Below are positions 22,431 through 44,655 of a stretch of 64,000 nt of DNA, in pieces. The notes under the pieces are model-generated. The model did not search any database, was not told the origin of the DNA, and worked only from the letters and a program-made list of their open reading frames with translations. The DNA comes from Dioscorea cayenensis subsp. rotundata (Eukaryota; Streptophyta; Magnoliopsida; Dioscoreales; Dioscoreaceae). Where the stretch lies: assembly GCF_009730915.1 (NCBI RefSeq), contig NC_052474.1, forward strand, positions 4,561,501 through 4,625,500. The letters are read 5' to 3'. The translations under genes and the position numbers were made by a program. How positions within the stretch are numbered: the first letter of the stretch is position 1; every line of letters begins with the position of its first letter.

Positions 22431-25425
22431 TGCCTGGCTTCCTTGCCGATTAGGTTTGGTGTTGTTGTGCTTTAGTTGTAGGGCTTAAGCTTATCGAGGG
22501 GGCTTGTCTATGAGAGCTTTTTTTTTTTTAAAGAGGTAGTATTTGAGAGAATTTGATTGGTGGCGTTGCCGGCGCTGCAAGTTTTGTTAGGCTTTTATTA
22601 ATCTGAAGGGCTTCTTTTTCTTTAATGGAATGAAAAAGTTTGGTGAAGTTTTAATTATGAAAATTAATGTCTTTTTGGTAGAAATAATGTTGAGTGGGGG
22701 TTGAAATTAAAGAGAATCTGATTGTAACATGGTTTGTAGTTTTTCCAAATGAAAACTATTTTTTTATTAATTAATGTATTTATGTAATCCAGTATAAATG
22801 ATTTGCTTAAAGGAATAAAAGTGATTGTTAATGGAAAAATCCTCTTCTTGCTTAGAAGCTAAAATGAATGGAAAAAAAAAATCATTAAAAAAGACTGCAA
22901 ATTAGGAACATAATGATAAAATAATAAAAGTATATAATTAATAACGAAAATATAATTTTCTTATATTATGTTCCTCGGCAATAACTCGGTGCATGAAAGT
23001 TTGGGCTTTATTCCTTCTATTCATTTTCTTATTATGGTAAACAAGGATGATTTTCATTTTTCACCGACAAAAACTCAAAACACAAGAAACTACAAAAGAA
23101 ATACAGACAATTCTTCTATCAGGATGGATGCTCAAGAATGACCCAACTTACTAAATTCACACATTTATTAACGTCTTAATTCAAGACTTAAACCATGATG
23201 ATGCGTGCATGATTCCCCTCTGTTTTATGTGTCTGTCCAAATGAAGAAAAAAAAAAAAGATTCATAAGCAGGTAAAGCTCTAAACTAATTTCATCACCTA
23301 ATTTCTGTTTTCTCGTGTCTGGCCAAAAGAAGAAAAACATGGATTTTTAAGCAAGTGAACCACTAAACTCATTTCATCACCTTACTTCAAAATTCAAGCA
23401 CCAAATCCAACCATTTCCCTTATTAGTCTCTCATTAGTTACACCAACGCTTTCATATTGGAACATCCACTGCACCCACCATGTTTGATTACTATTATTAT
23501 TTTTTTTTTTTTTCTTTCAATTATTTGTTCAATGCATGTAGATCACGTCACAGTGGCATTTCCTGGAAAGTCATTGGCCTCAATGTTTGTTAAGTACTAA
23601 AATAATAGGACCCCACAAATACGAGAAAGTAGGCGTGCAGTGTATTTTAAAATTGGGTTGGAAGGGTCCCATGAATTTTAAAATTGGGTTTGAATGTTCC
23701 CAATACAGGCGGTATTTTGTAAACTATGATGCATAACTTATGTTAACGATGGAGATGGGCTATGCTTCTATGTGACGTTATGCCTGTCAATAATTTTGAT
23801 GTTCTTTCAAAGATGTGTAACCTGAAAACAACTACTAAACAAACTCATGTCAAACCAAGCAAATTGAAAGGTAAGAAATTGGGCAATGGTGATGGCACAC
23901 AAAAATGTATCATATGATCATCCTGTGGTAAAATGGCTACTAAGCGTGCAACCTTTTGACAGAATTTGCAGATTATTAAAGTTGTATAAAGCTTAACCAA
24001 TGTGACAAGGTCAGGCCAAAATTTGAACACAACAAACATTCAAAACAAACTTTGCCCAAGTTTTCACATAAAAATGTGATTCACAAGCAATAAAGAAACA
24101 GTGCTCTGTTTGGCTTAAGGTGGAAATAGACTACCAAACACATGAAAGCAGTTTACCTACCCTTCTTTTTTTCCTTTTAAATTCCTCCAAAGGACTCGAA
24201 CCAAAGACAGCCAAATAGAATTACCAAAATTAACTCAATTTCTCCCCTTCAAGGATGGAACATTGAGAATAAATTAGTTTAGTAAAAAGCATCCAAATTA
24301 GGTCTGATTCCAAATTCAAACCAACTTCTTATGATCCAAGTCAGAAACAAGATTACCAATATTATTAATCCTTATCATTATATATTAAAATCTATTATTC
24401 CATTTGATGAACCATGGATCTATTACAACATACTCACAGATTCACCCCTGCATCCTTTTGCCCATTTCCATTCAGTCATCTTCTGCCACTATCTCCCATT
24501 ATTTAAAATTCTTCTAAATAATTATCTCCTACCATATACAGCTTACTTATCTTTGAACTGAATGCTGATTGACCACCTTGACTGCATGTGGTGTGCTTTA
24601 GCCAATGCTTTCCAGCTTATTTGCCACACACAAAATTTTCTCCTTAGAATGACCTTCTAATCCTATCATTACTCATGATGCTCAACATCATCATCGATGT
24701 CATGCACCTTCATCCAACCCTTCCTATCATCATTTGACCTCCAGATAGAACATGCAGATGCAGCTCTAATTAGTAAAATAGCAGAGACAAATTAACTCCA
24801 ATATCAAAAAAATACTGGTTGGTTAATCAGTATCAAAGGCCATCATTTGAACTTTGAATTATATTCATAGTAACCACTCCAGGCCCTTAATGAGACAGAA
24901 CAATCTTTTAAGCTGTAAGATGTAAAGTATAGCCTACACGCTTCAAGGATAAAAGTCAATGACCAGCTAGGTATTAGTATGGAAGAGAAGTGGCTCCAAA
25001 TATGTCAACTAAACTATTCAAGCATTGGTAGTTTATTCCAATCCATCAAATTTCATTCACAGGAAAATCCAGACAAGTTTAAGATAATTATTCCTAATAA
25101 AGCACAATCCCTCCAGGTACTTGCCATTGTGAATTACCAGATATCAATTCCCTTCTCCTATAAACACCAAATATTAAGCTGGATTACCACCAACAAAAAT
25201 AGTAAGTTGACAGAAGTATAGTACAAATATACATACACATAAAAAGAACGTTCCATTAAGAGAGACACATTGTATTGAAGTCAATGAAGTGCGCATAAAG
25301 AATTACCAATCGCTTAAAGTTTAATCCCAGACAAAATGCATAAATTCCAAATAAAAGGTTTGGCCTTTGAAAGATAAGATCCATTCTAAAGTTGGATAAT
25401 TTTGAAAACAGAAAAGCAAGAGGAC

Positions 25426-25464
<39 letters not shown>

Positions 25465-25660
25465 TGTTTTCCCACAAATAAAGCCTTTGTTCTCCAGCTA
25501 TAAAATCTATTTTTTTATCAAACAAACTCGTTCTTAAATAAAATTAATATGTTAAAATATACCTTGATTTAAAAATGTCAATGTCAGGATAAAAACTTAA
25601 AGAGATGACATCTCTAGCAAGCATAAAAATAAAAACCTAATATTAAAGATTGGAAGACAA
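22431..25660. other. Intergenic region, no gene seen
   Basis: AT-rich. About 22431-22700 is probably the 3' UTR of small gene B. A direct repeat of TTTTAAAATTGGGTT occurs near 23645 and 23678. A CA microsatellite lies at 25428-25462. Open frames here (for example near 24331 and 24979) show no recognisable protein. Confidence 0.55.
25428..25462. repeat. CA microsatellite
   Basis: About 17 uninterrupted AC units. Confidence 0.95.
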
Positions 25661-25833
25661 AACCTCAAAAGCCCTGTTTAGACTCTTATTTACTTGTTGC
25701 TTCCCTGTTTTTTAGCTGTATTCTATTCTTTCACTTCTGGTGAGAGGACTTAACTATTTGTACTCTTATCTTTTCTTTCAATAAAACAGTGGTTTATCCA
25801 CTCCACTCTTTTTTTTAAAAACCCTCAAGAGCC
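25661..25833 (+). mobile_element. 146-bp LINE 3' end with imperfect target duplication
   Basis: The segment 25674-25819 ends AGTGGTTTATCCACT, a T run and AAAAA, the terminal hairpin and tail of the full-length LINE. Its flanks are AACCTCAAAAGCC (25661-25673) and AACCCTCAAGAGCC (25820-25833), a slightly diverged target duplication. Confidence 0.65.
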
Positions 25834-26109
25834 GTCCAATCAAACAGAGTAAAGCCCATGCCAGAGTGAGCTCTCCATACTTAAAATCCTCAAACCAAAT
25901 TTTTAAAGGAAAATAAATACTTTAATTCAAATTGAATTGAAACCGACCTTCCTCTCCTCGACAACAGTAACACCCTCAGGGGATGGTAGGCCCTGACGGC
26001 CGCCAACGCAGCAACCAAAACCCTGGCACCACCGCACCTTGGTGGAAAAAAGAGTACACGGTCAAAACCAAAACGTTATAAATTCTTTTGCTACAGAGAA
26101 AACGTGAGA

Positions 26110-26396
26110 AAGAGAAATTAACTCCTCTCACCAATGACACCAAATCCAGATCCAACATTGGCAATGAGATCAGCGATGGACCCTTTTTGCAACGCAAGCA
26201 GCTTAGTAAGGCTCAAGGTTCACATTCACAGACTTCACCGGCGTCAAGATCTTATCCTCGTGCTGATAAAACATAAGCACTAGAGGGGGAGATGCAGGCC
26301 AAGAGAGAGAGAGAGAGAGAGAGGACCCGTGATGGAGATGCCGTCGTGGTGGAGAATAAGGGAAGCGTAGGTGCAGGCAATAACTCCAACAGCCAT
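26110..26396 (-). pseudogene. 60S acidic ribosomal protein P1 pseudogene
   Basis: The first exon (26328-26396) reads MAVGVIACTYASLILHHDGI followed by SIT, a clear match to the N-terminus of plant ribosomal stalk protein P1. After an intron-like CT-rich stretch, the sequence resumes as EDKILTPVKSVNVNLEPY and stops at 26203-26205. The normal WPxLFA is missing, and the rest follows in another frame as KLLALQKGSIADLIANVGSG and then GFG. The Ala-rich hinge and the acidic GFSLFD tail are absent. The splice donor region reads ACGGGTCC, and the canonical junction gives a shifted frame. It kept an intron-like gap and a promoter, so it is a decayed gene copy rather than a retrocopy. Confidence 0.75.
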
Positions 26397-26474
26397 GGCG
26401 GCCAGAAGAGAAAACGTGCGCGAGAGTGAAAGGGCTTCTGGTTTGGCGGCATCGAGCGAAGGGGTTCTTGCTTA

Positions 26475-26528
26475 GTTTTATAGGCGTTCGTTTTGAAGAG
26501 AGCGCCCGCGCACTGGTTTAGGGTTTTC
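26475..26528 (-). promoter_or_regulatory. Ribosomal-protein-type promoter motifs
   Basis: On the minus strand AAAACCCTAAAC (a telo-box, about 26516-26527) is followed by CCTATAAAAC (26475-26484), about 80 bp upstream of the P1 start. Telo-box plus TATA is the usual arrangement at plant ribosomal protein genes. Confidence 0.55.
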
Positions 26529-26529
26529 C

Positions 26530-27880
26530 GTTTGGTTCACGTTCTCTCTCTATACAAGATTTTAAACCAATTTAAATCCATTTATTTTTATTTTTTACTA
26601 ATAAATTATAAATTTTTCAAATTGTGGCACTACAATTGTTTTTAAAAATTTATGATTTCGAACCCCAAAAGAGACTAATGTTTGAAACAAGGTGCTAATC
26701 GCTCTTCTCTAAAAAAAACAAAAACACACACAACTAATGTTTGAAAATGTCTGGGCCGTTCCAGCTTCATGTCATGTATTTTATTTCCCTCTTTAATCAC
26801 TCTTTTTTTTAAAAAAAAAATTGTTAATTCATATTGTCAAGTTTAATTTAAATTTCTTCTACCATTGCACAAATAATCCTCATAGAGAACATTAGCTGCT
26901 GCCGTTATTATGGGTTGCTCATGTTACTAGAAACTCACAATTCTATTTTGTTGGGCTTTTCAAATCTTAGGACCAATGCTGATGTTGAAAGCCGACCAAT
27001 GTTGTGCAAAACCTTGTTGAAATATTGATGTGTTAAATTGCAATTTATCTTTGTTCCGAATAACATTCGAGTAAGAGATTATTATTATAATAGTTATTCT
27101 GTACTTAATAGATTAGACTTTTATTCCAAACGGTCGAAGAATAATCGTTTTTGAAAAGCAGAAACCTAGAGCTCATAATAATAGAGATACTTTAGTTAAC
27201 GTATACAAGAGTTAATTAAATCCATACAAAAAATCAAATCAAAGAAGAAAATGAAAGACATTCAACCAAAACTCTTGTATAATTTGCTGGCCTTTTGGAC
27301 TCATTTGTAGTACTATTATTCTTCCACCCACAAGCTCACATAGTGACAAAGTCCTTTTTCTATCTCTAAACTCGCTGACGTTTCACCATACTCAAAATGC
27401 TTTAATCTCTAACTCTACTCTATATATAGAACAATAATGTTCAATATTTATCAGTATTCATTAATAATTTGAAATAATATTTTAGACATGAACTTAAATT
27501 ACCTGTCTGGCAAGGAAAGTAAAATGTCCAGTGATGAGAGAAGGTGGTCCATGCAAGAAAGTGGCTGACATCTCAAGCATTCAATCTATTGGAGTGCGGC
27601 AGGCCCACCTGCATAAAATTACCCCAAGTACAGTAAAGTAATCAGAAATGGTAAGAAGGATTAAAAGTTAAAAATCTGGTAATCTGAGTAGCTGTTTCAA
27701 TGGCAGCCACATGGGATGGGAGCTGCTGCTCTTTCTTTTTTAGTTTTCAAATCACACACTCATTGTCTATCTTGCTGCAACCTCACCTTCTGACAAAACC
27801 AAACCCTATCACTCCACCGTAACGTTTAGAAAACTTAAAAAAAAAAAAATAATAAGATACTCATTACTCACCGCTCAGAG
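26530..27880. other. Intergenic region and glucanase promoter
   Basis: AT-rich, no gene seen. The final 150 bp upstream of 27881 is C/A-rich leader-like sequence of the glucanase gene. A TATATATAGAACAA motif lies at about 27421 but is far from the start codon. Confidence 0.5.
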
Positions 27881-29240
27881 ATGACAGACAACTCCAAACC
27901 TCCAACAATGGCGGCCGTCCCTATTCTTCTTCTACTAAGCCTGCTGCTCCATTGCGCTACTCGGGCTTCCGCCCTTTCTTCTTCCCCAGTGGGTGTAAAC
28001 TATGGCTTGGTCGCTGACAACCTCCCTTCTCCGACTTCCGTCGGCCCCTTGCTCGCCTCCATCAATGTCGGTCGCGTCAAGCTCTACGACACAGACAGTG
28101 CCGTCCTCTCCGCACTCTCCACCACCGGCTTTGAGCTCATCGTCGGCCTGCCGGACCGCTGCGTCGTCAAGCTCGCGGACCCTTCGGCTGCCCTCGTATG
28201 GGTCAAAGCCAACCTTCAGCCCCACCTCCCCGCTGCCAAGATCGCCGCCGTGACCGTCGGAAACGAGGTTCTCACTGGTAATGACACCGCTGTCATGGCC
28301 GCCCTTGTTCCGGCTATGCGATCTCTCCGCTCGGCGCTAGACTCTCTAGGTCTCCGCTCCGTCGCCGTCACGACGCCTCACTCGCTTGCCATTCTCGCGA
28401 ACTCCTTTCCGCCGTCGGCCGGGCGTTTCCGGCAGGAGCTCATCCCGTACCTTTGCCCCTTGTTGGACTTCCTCGCTGAAACGGGATCCCCATTCTTCAT
28501 CAACGCGTACCCGTACTTCGCCTACAAGGCGGAGCCGGACAATGTCACGCTGAATTACGCCCTCTTCGAGCCGAATCCCGGGGTTCTCGACCCCGGATCG
28601 GGCCTAAAGTACGAGAACATGCTCGACGCCCAAGTGGACGCCGTCTACGCCGCGATCTCAGCGGCGACAGGGGGCAAAGGGAAAGGGTTGGAAGTTAGGG
28701 TTTCAGAGACTGGGTGGCCCTCAGATGGGGACGAGAATGAGGTCGGAGCTACGGCGGCAAACGCGGCCAAGTACAACGGGAACCTGATGAAGATGGTGGC
28801 GGAGGGGAAGGGAACGCCGGCGAGGCCCTCGCAGGTGCTCCGAGTGTACGTCTTCGCTTTATTCAACGAGAATCTGAAGCCAGGGCCCAAGTCCGAAAGG
28901 AATTACGGGCTTTTCAAGCCCGATGGCACGCCGGCGTACGACCTCGGGATCAAGCCGGAGACGGAGAGCCCGACGACTAGTGGCGGCGGAAGCAGCGGTG
29001 GCAGAGGTGGAGGATCGTCGGATGAGGGAGATGGATCGTCGTCCTCGGGTTATTACAGCATCTCCGCCGCCGCCGCCGTAACGGTAAGTTGTCCACCGGT
29101 GCATTTTAAACTGTTTAATTTCAATTACTTTGTCTTAATTATTATACTAACTATATTATTATAATCAATTTTTGCAGCGTGGGAGGGAGTGGCTGCGGGG
29201 GATGGCGATGATGGTGGGTTTGGTGGTGTTAGTGAGCTAG
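27881..29240 (+). CDS. GPI-anchored glucan endo-1,3-beta-glucosidase (GH17)
   Basis: It hydrolyses beta-1,3-glucan (callose) at the cell surface. Exons are 27881-29083 and 29178-29240 (GT-AG, phase 0), giving 421 aa. A signal peptide occupies about residues 10-32 (PILLLLSLLLHCATRASA). The GH17 barrel starts at VGVNYGLVADNLPSP. The catalytic acid/base Glu is in VTVGNEVLTGND and the nucleophile Glu in VSETGWPSDGD. FINAYPYFAY and VFALFNENLKPGP are also typical. A Gly/Ser-rich linker (about 355-395) precedes a hydrophobic tail encoded by exon 2 (MAMMVGLVVLVS), the pattern of a GPI anchor signal. The sequence is close to the plasmodesma-associated class without an X8 domain. ATG codons at 27881 and 27908 are both possible starts; the second puts the signal peptide at the very N-terminus. 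The GC content is much higher than in the neighbours. Confidence 0.92.
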
Positions 29241-29575
29241 GTCATTGGTTTTTCTTTAATGATAATTTATTTTGGTGTAATTTTTGTAATTCTGGACGTT
29301 TATGTTCATTTATATTAAATATTAAATGGCAATTCGAATTGGCGCCTGATGAGATTCGACCGAGTGGAATGGGTATAGAAATATTCTTGCCTATATGAGA
29401 CTATTATTGATAATCTGGTGATGGCTTTGGTTGCATCATACCTTTGTGAGAAATGAGAACGTGAGATCCAGAATAGCAAAAGCAGGGCACGTGGAGGGGA
29501 TCGGATAACATGACAAGCTGTACACGTGTCAAGATGCTTGGATGATTTCCAATAAATATGTGTGTTTTTCCTCGA
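29241..29575. other. 3' UTR and spacer after the glucanase gene
   Basis: No coding evidence. A GGCACGTGG stretch at 29488 is the only notable motif. Confidence 0.45.
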
Positions 29576-29900
29576 CATTCGCCGAGCCAAGTATCACCAG
29601 CCTTGAGCTCGGCTCGAATAGAAGACTCGAGCTCGTTCAAGTCATTTTTTTTGTACTCAAGCTCAGTTCACTAAAAACTCAAATAATTCAAGCTCGGTTC
29701 GTTTAAGCTCAAATTAAGATAATATATGTATAATATAAATAATTTAATATTATATATATATAAGCTCGTTTAGGCTCACAAGCCTCAAAAGCTGAGTGTG
29801 TTTGGACTCGAGCTCGGCTCGGCTCGTGAAAAATCGAATCGAATTCGAGTATTGACCGAACCGATTTCAAGTAGCTTGGCTCATTTACACCCCTACATTC
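29576..29900. mobile_element. hAT miniature element, GAGCTCGAGC type, one end lost
   Basis: The segment 29581-29895 is rich in GAGCTCGGCTCG and CTCGAGCTC motifs around an AT core. It ends TCATTTACACCCCTA, a hAT terminus. Its left end aligns with the inverse of the right end of the element at 42452 (GAGCC(A/G)AGTATCACCAG) but lacks the outermost 14 or so bases. CATTC remains on both flanks (29576-29580 and 29896-29900), a partial target duplication. Confidence 0.6.
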
Positions 29901-30839
29901 CTCCGGTCAAACTCATTTAGGTGAACTTATAAAATGTTCAATCCACGAGTTTTTTAAACTTTAAAAGCATGATAGAAATGATTCATAAAACTGTATCTTT
30001 GAAACAAGGTTCTCTGCTTGTTGGGCCCCATTTTAATTGAATGACATTTTCGGTAAAAAAAAAAAAAGAACAAGTTAAAATATGGGTATATTATGAAACC
30101 AGAAAGTAGTAGGTGAGAATCAGACGTAACAACAAGGAGAAAAGTCATAACATTATGGATGTACCACAAAAGAGGATTGCAGTAAAGCTTGTGGGCAGTG
30201 ATAATCTCAGCAAGCGCTGAGCAAGCAGTGTACTATTTTAAAACCAGTGAAATCACCTCATTTGTGTGCACTCCCACGTGGAGTACCCTGTTTGTAAAGA
30301 TTAAAAAACAAAATCCAACCATAAAGCCAACCAATTGATGTACATCCTGCCGGCCATCGATAAAAAGTGAAGCCCTCCCCGACAAGGGAGTTAACAGGAA
30401 AATTTAGAATTTCTAAACTTAATCAATGGGGATGAGCAAATTTTGATATGAATGCTTGTTGACCACACACCAAAACATACAAACAAATAAGGATAACCTT
30501 CAAATCCTGCTCTGCGGATAATGTATTTTAGCCAGTTGCAAAGATGAACCCTTGGCAACTGTTAGTACCATGTCCAAAACTTTTGGTATGGGCAATAGAT
30601 GAACAAAATCATCTGCCTCTATGTAGGATGATAAAAATGTTTCTCTCTTCCTGCTATTACTTGTATATACTTTATATTCAGTTGATTGAAGAGGGGGGTA
30701 GTGACAATAACACAATGAATGGATCGGACAAAACATAGACAGTAACACATCAAGCTGCTGCGCCCATTGCACTTCACTGTGTTCTATTCTTCAATTTGAA
30801 TTAAACCTGCCGATGATTCCGATGCTGCCATTCTTGATT
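29901..30839. other. 3' flank of the ubiquitin protease gene
   Basis: No gene seen. The stretch just below 30839 is the probable 3' UTR of the minus-strand protease gene. Confidence 0.5.
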
Positions 30840-40900
<10,061 letters not shown>

Positions 40901-42443
40901 CCTCGATCACAACCCAACAATCAACAAAATTGAATTCCTGACTTCCCCCAATTCCAATTTGAAAACCCAACCAAATTCGATCCAATAGCCCCAGCAACGA
41001 GAGATTGAGAGCGATTCCAAGCCCCAGATCGCGAGCGCCGGAGGTCGAGAAGGAAGTAGAACCAATGAGAAGGGACAAACAACGGCGAGAAAGAGAGAGA
41101 GAGAGTCCCGGTTGGGACCGAGTTCATGCGTGCCCTTTTTCCAACTGTGTAAGTTGGCTTTATGATGCAGGTCGTGCAAGGGCAGCCACGTTTTGAAAAG
41201 CAGGAGGAGGCTTGGAGAAAAAACACACAAAGATAAATTTGGTGACAAAAATACATGCGTTAATTAATCCATCCATCCTCCCCCCAAAGACTTTCCAGTT
41301 AAGGGAAAAGTTTTTGTATCTTCTTGAATAAATAAACTGGGAATATGACAATGATTTAAAATAAATAAATAACAAAGAAATGAAACTTATAGAACACTAA
41401 AAAATTAGAAATTTTTACCAACATTTTTTTAAAAAAAAAAAATTTATAGTCCTGTTTTTTTATTTTTCAACTGGGGTCTTGGTTTTTAAGATATGGTATT
41501 TCATGTTTTAAAATTGGGAAAGCATTGTATTTAAAATTTTGTGGTTTTGAGATTGCATTGACTTTTTGATCTCCTCTCGCTAAAAGTTGGTCTGTCCACG
41601 TTCTCGAAATTTGTATTTATGTTAAGATTGGAATATTATCCATTAATGTTTTATTTAAATTGCAAATTTATTTATAGTCCAAGACCTCAAACAAACTAAG
41701 CATGGTGCTCTATAAATCATATGTTTATAATTCACTAAGCTCGAATAATAAAAGAATCTTTGCATAATATGTTAAGAAATCACAATAAACTATTGATTAA
41801 AAAGTTGGACAACTGGGTCCCCCTTTTATTCAGTCTTTCCATTTTATTTGATGAATGAATATAAGGAAATGTGAAAATTGAGTTATTCTGGGCCACTAGT
41901 TAATTCTGGTTAGTTCTAGATTGATGGTTCATTGAATAGATAACATACCCCGTGACAAAAGGATTTTTTATTTTATTTTATTTTAATATATATTTTAAAA
42001 AACTTGATTAACTACCCTGATTTTAATCAACTATAAGATAAAACTCATTAATCCCACTCCTATTGTTTCTAAAATTGCTAAACTAAAAATGCACCAGAAC
42101 AAAAATTAAAATATTCAATCCTAGTTTCCCTCTTTTCCATGTCTTTCCTATCTACCCAAGTCTCTCAATCTAGCAGGCATATGTTGGTTTTGGTGGCACC
42201 AAGCGACCAACCTCAAAAGATATTTTATCCCATCCAACAACAAATTATTTTTATTTTTGGAACATAGACAAATCATTGTACCTTAGCTCTTATGGAATAT
42301 GATAGTTTTATTTTTTTTTAAAAAAGAACCTTTTAGTTCTATAAATTATATATATATATATATATCATAAATGAGCACAAACCGCTTGTTAAGAGTAGAC
42401 ATACATACCAACTGTGATGTAACTTTTATGACACATATGCTCT
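40901..42443. other. Leader and promoter of the protease gene plus AT-rich spacer
   Basis: 40901-41110 is the probable 5' UTR of the protease gene (minus strand), with a GA/CT tract at 41089-41105. Beyond it, AT-rich sequence up to the miniature element at 42452. No further gene seen. Confidence 0.5.
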
Positions 42444-42871
42444 CACCTTATTAGGGGTGTAAATGAGTCAAGCTATTCGTGAGCTACTCGAGATCGGCTC
42501 GGTCAATGCTCGAATTCGATTTGATTTTTCACGAGCCGAGCTGAACTTGAGCTGCTCGTTTATGTTGACGAGCCGAGCTCGAGCCCAAAAACACTCAGCT
42601 CGTGAGCCTTGCGAGCCTAAACAAGCTTTTATATATAAAATATTAAATTATTTATATATAAATTACAAAAATACATAATTATATAAATTATATAAAATTA
42701 CAAAAATATTTATGTATACAAGCAAATCGAGTTTAAACGAGCCGAGCTCGAGCACAAAAAAAAAATAGCTTAAACGAGCTCGAGCCAAGTTCGAGCCTTC
42801 GAATACTATACTCGAGCCGAGCTCGAGCCTGGTGATACTCGGCTCGGCTCGTTTACAGCCCTACACCTTAC
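42444..42871. mobile_element. hAT miniature element, GAGCTCGAGC type, complete
   Basis: The element spans 42452-42863 (412 bp). It starts TAGGGGTGTAAATGAG and ends CTCGTTTACAGCCCTA. The flanking 8 bp are CACCTTAT (42444-42451) and CACCTTAC (42864-42871), a near-perfect hAT target duplication. Subterminal regions are packed with GAGCCGAGCTCGAGC-type palindromes, and the core is AT-rich. No coding capacity. Confidence 0.82.
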
Positions 42872-43143
42872 TCAAAATCAACTACCAATTGAGGTTCAAA
42901 TTTATTACATTTGCGAAATACAAATACTTTATAAAAGGTTTGATTTTCGTTGATTTTATTCTAAAAAAAATCAACACTCTATGAAAAGCATGATGCCAAT
43001 AAAACCAAACGATTGTTAGTTTTATAAATTTTTAGAAATAAAAATCAATTTTCCTTCACTAGTTAATTAGGAAGACTATTTATCAACTTAAAAAATAATA
43101 TTAATATAAATAATAAATTTAAAATGCTTCGGCAGTCTCCCCA

Positions 43144-44655
43144 CTAAGCACCAACCAAACCACCAAACACACACTTAGGCGGAGGATTAACACAAACCAA
43201 GCACACCAACGAACGCCAAACATCAACCTCCGGTGCATTCCCCAGGCTCACCATCTCCTCCAACCAAACCACAGCTTCATACACCCTCCCATTGGAACAC
43301 AGCCCTCGGATCACAGTCTCCAGAACAGTGACCTCTGCCCGATGCCTCATTCTCACCATCCTCTCCAGCGCCCGCGCCGCCTCCACGTACCGCCCCTCGC
43401 GACACAACCCATTCACCAAAACCTCGTACGTCTCCTTGCGCGCGACGCTGCCCACATGCCTGCCCATCTTCTCCAGCCGCGCGGTCGCTCTCATGGATTC
43501 ACCTTCGCCGCAGAGCCCCTCCATCACCAACTCATAGCTTCGCGTCCTTGGCGCACACCCACCCTTCTCCACCATCTCCTCCAAAACCATTTCCGCATCG
43601 GTTGCTCTCCCGGCCTCGCACAAAGCCGCAATTTTGGCCTCGTACATTGATACCACTGGCTTAAACCCTCTCTCAACCATTTCATCAAACATCTTATCGG
43701 CGTGCTTGATCTTCCCTTCAATATATAGATCAACAATCATGGCCTTGTAGCTAGCCAGACTCCGGACGCCACCCATGACCAACGCGTCATCGATCAACCT
43801 CTTCATCTCCTCCAAACTCCGCCCGCCGAGCTCCGGCTTCTGAAACGCCCGCCGCCGCCTAGGCGACCTCAATCCTTTGAGCAAAACCTTCCCCAACACC
43901 TCCTCCGCATCCTTAATCCTTCCTTCGTTGCAGAGCGCCACAAGAACCATTCGATAAACAACAACATCCGCGTCGCATCCCTTCTGCGAGATCCTCCACA
44001 GCATGGAGTACAGCAAGTGTATAGCGTCGTCAAGCCGCCCGGCGTCGCACAGTCCTTTCATGAGAAACCGGTAGGTATCCCGATCGGGATACCAGCACTG
44101 CTCGTGAAATTCTCGGAAGACGTCAACTGCGAGATCAACACGTCCGAGGTCGCACAGTGTCTTGATTAGCAGGTTGAGGCAGTCGACGCCTATCCGCGAT
44201 TCGGTTCTATGGGAGAATTCGTCGAGCAGTTGGCGGGCAAGGGGGAGGAAGTCAGGGGAAAGAAGGAGGGATCGGAGGAGGGAGACGAAGGAAAGGGGCC
44301 AGGAGACGCAGTTGGAGAATGGGAGAAGGCGGAAGAGGGAGAGGGCACAGTGGGGATCGGAGGCGGAAAGGGAAGAGATAGCGCGGGAAAAGACGGGGTC
44401 AAGGGAGGAAGAAGGGGAGGAGTGGAGGAGCATGTGGCGGAGGAGGGAGGGGAGGAGAGGGAGGAAGCGAGGGGAGGAGGAGAGGGAGGAAAGAAGGGCG
44501 GAGTAGACGGGGACAGTGTGGCGGTAGGCGGGGTAGCGGAGGGGAGCGGTGCGAAAGAGCTGGAGAGCAGTGAGGGGATTCTTTTGCTGGCGGATCAGTT
44601 GGATTAAATTGGGAGGTGTTAGAAACCTTGGCCAACGGACCCTCGTCTCCATCAT
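43144..44655 (-). CDS. Pentatricopeptide repeat protein, EMB3101-like
   Basis: A single exon of 503 aa. PPR proteins bind organellar RNA, one base per repeat, and act in its maturation. The protein starts MMETRVRWPRFLTPPNLIQL and continues QQKNPLTALQLF, like the Arabidopsis embryo-defective PPR At1g05600 (about 504 aa). Repeats are visible as 35-aa units: LNLLIKTLCDLGRVDLAVDV, YRFLMKGLCDAGRLDDAIHL, YRMVLVALCNEGRIKDAEEV, YKAMIVDLYIEGKIKHADKM, YELVMEGLCGEGESMRATAR, YEVLVNGLCREGRYVEAARA and VIRGLCSNGRVYEAVVWLEE. LLYSMLWRISQKG is a family landmark. P-class, with no E or DYW tail. Third positions are GC-rich. The neighbouring Mutator-like element begins 102 bp upstream of the start codon. Confidence 0.9.
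   Translation of the reverse strand: MMETRVRWPRFLTPPNLIQLIRQQKNPLTALQLFRTAPLRYPAYRHTVPVYSALLSSLSSSPRFLPLLPSLLRHMLLHSSPSSSLDPVFSRAISSLSASDPHCALSLFRLLPFSNCVSWPLSFVSLLRSLLLSPDFLPLARQLLDEFSHRTESRIGVDCLNLLIKTLCDLGRVDLAVDVFREFHEQCWYPDRDTYRFLMKGLCDAGRLDDAIHLLYSMLWRISQKGCDADVVVYRMVLVALCNEGRIKDAEEVLGKVLLKGLRSPRRRRAFQKPELGGRSLEEMKRLIDDALVMGGVRSLASYKAMIVDLYIEGKIKHADKMFDEMVERGFKPVVSMYEAKIAALCEAGRATDAEMVLEEMVEKGGCAPRTRSYELVMEGLCGEGESMRATARLEKMGRHVGSVARKETYEVLVNGLCREGRYVEAARALERMVRMRHRAEVTVLETVIRGLCSNGRVYEAVVWLEEMVSLGNAPEVDVWRSLVCLVCVNPPPKCVFGGLVGA

Noticed and set aside
26638..26715. Possible SINE head on the minus strand (GGGGTTCGAAATC B-box and TTAGCACC)
   Set aside because: The two boxes are plausible, but no tail or target duplication could be found.
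29470..29500. AGCAGGGCACGTGGA resembles miR164
   Set aside because: Only the 3' two-thirds match, and no pairing arm with the star-like sequence occurs within 150 bp on either side.
44162..44607. Plus-strand ORFs of 114 and 132 codons
   Set aside because: They are antisense shadows of the GC-rich PPR gene.
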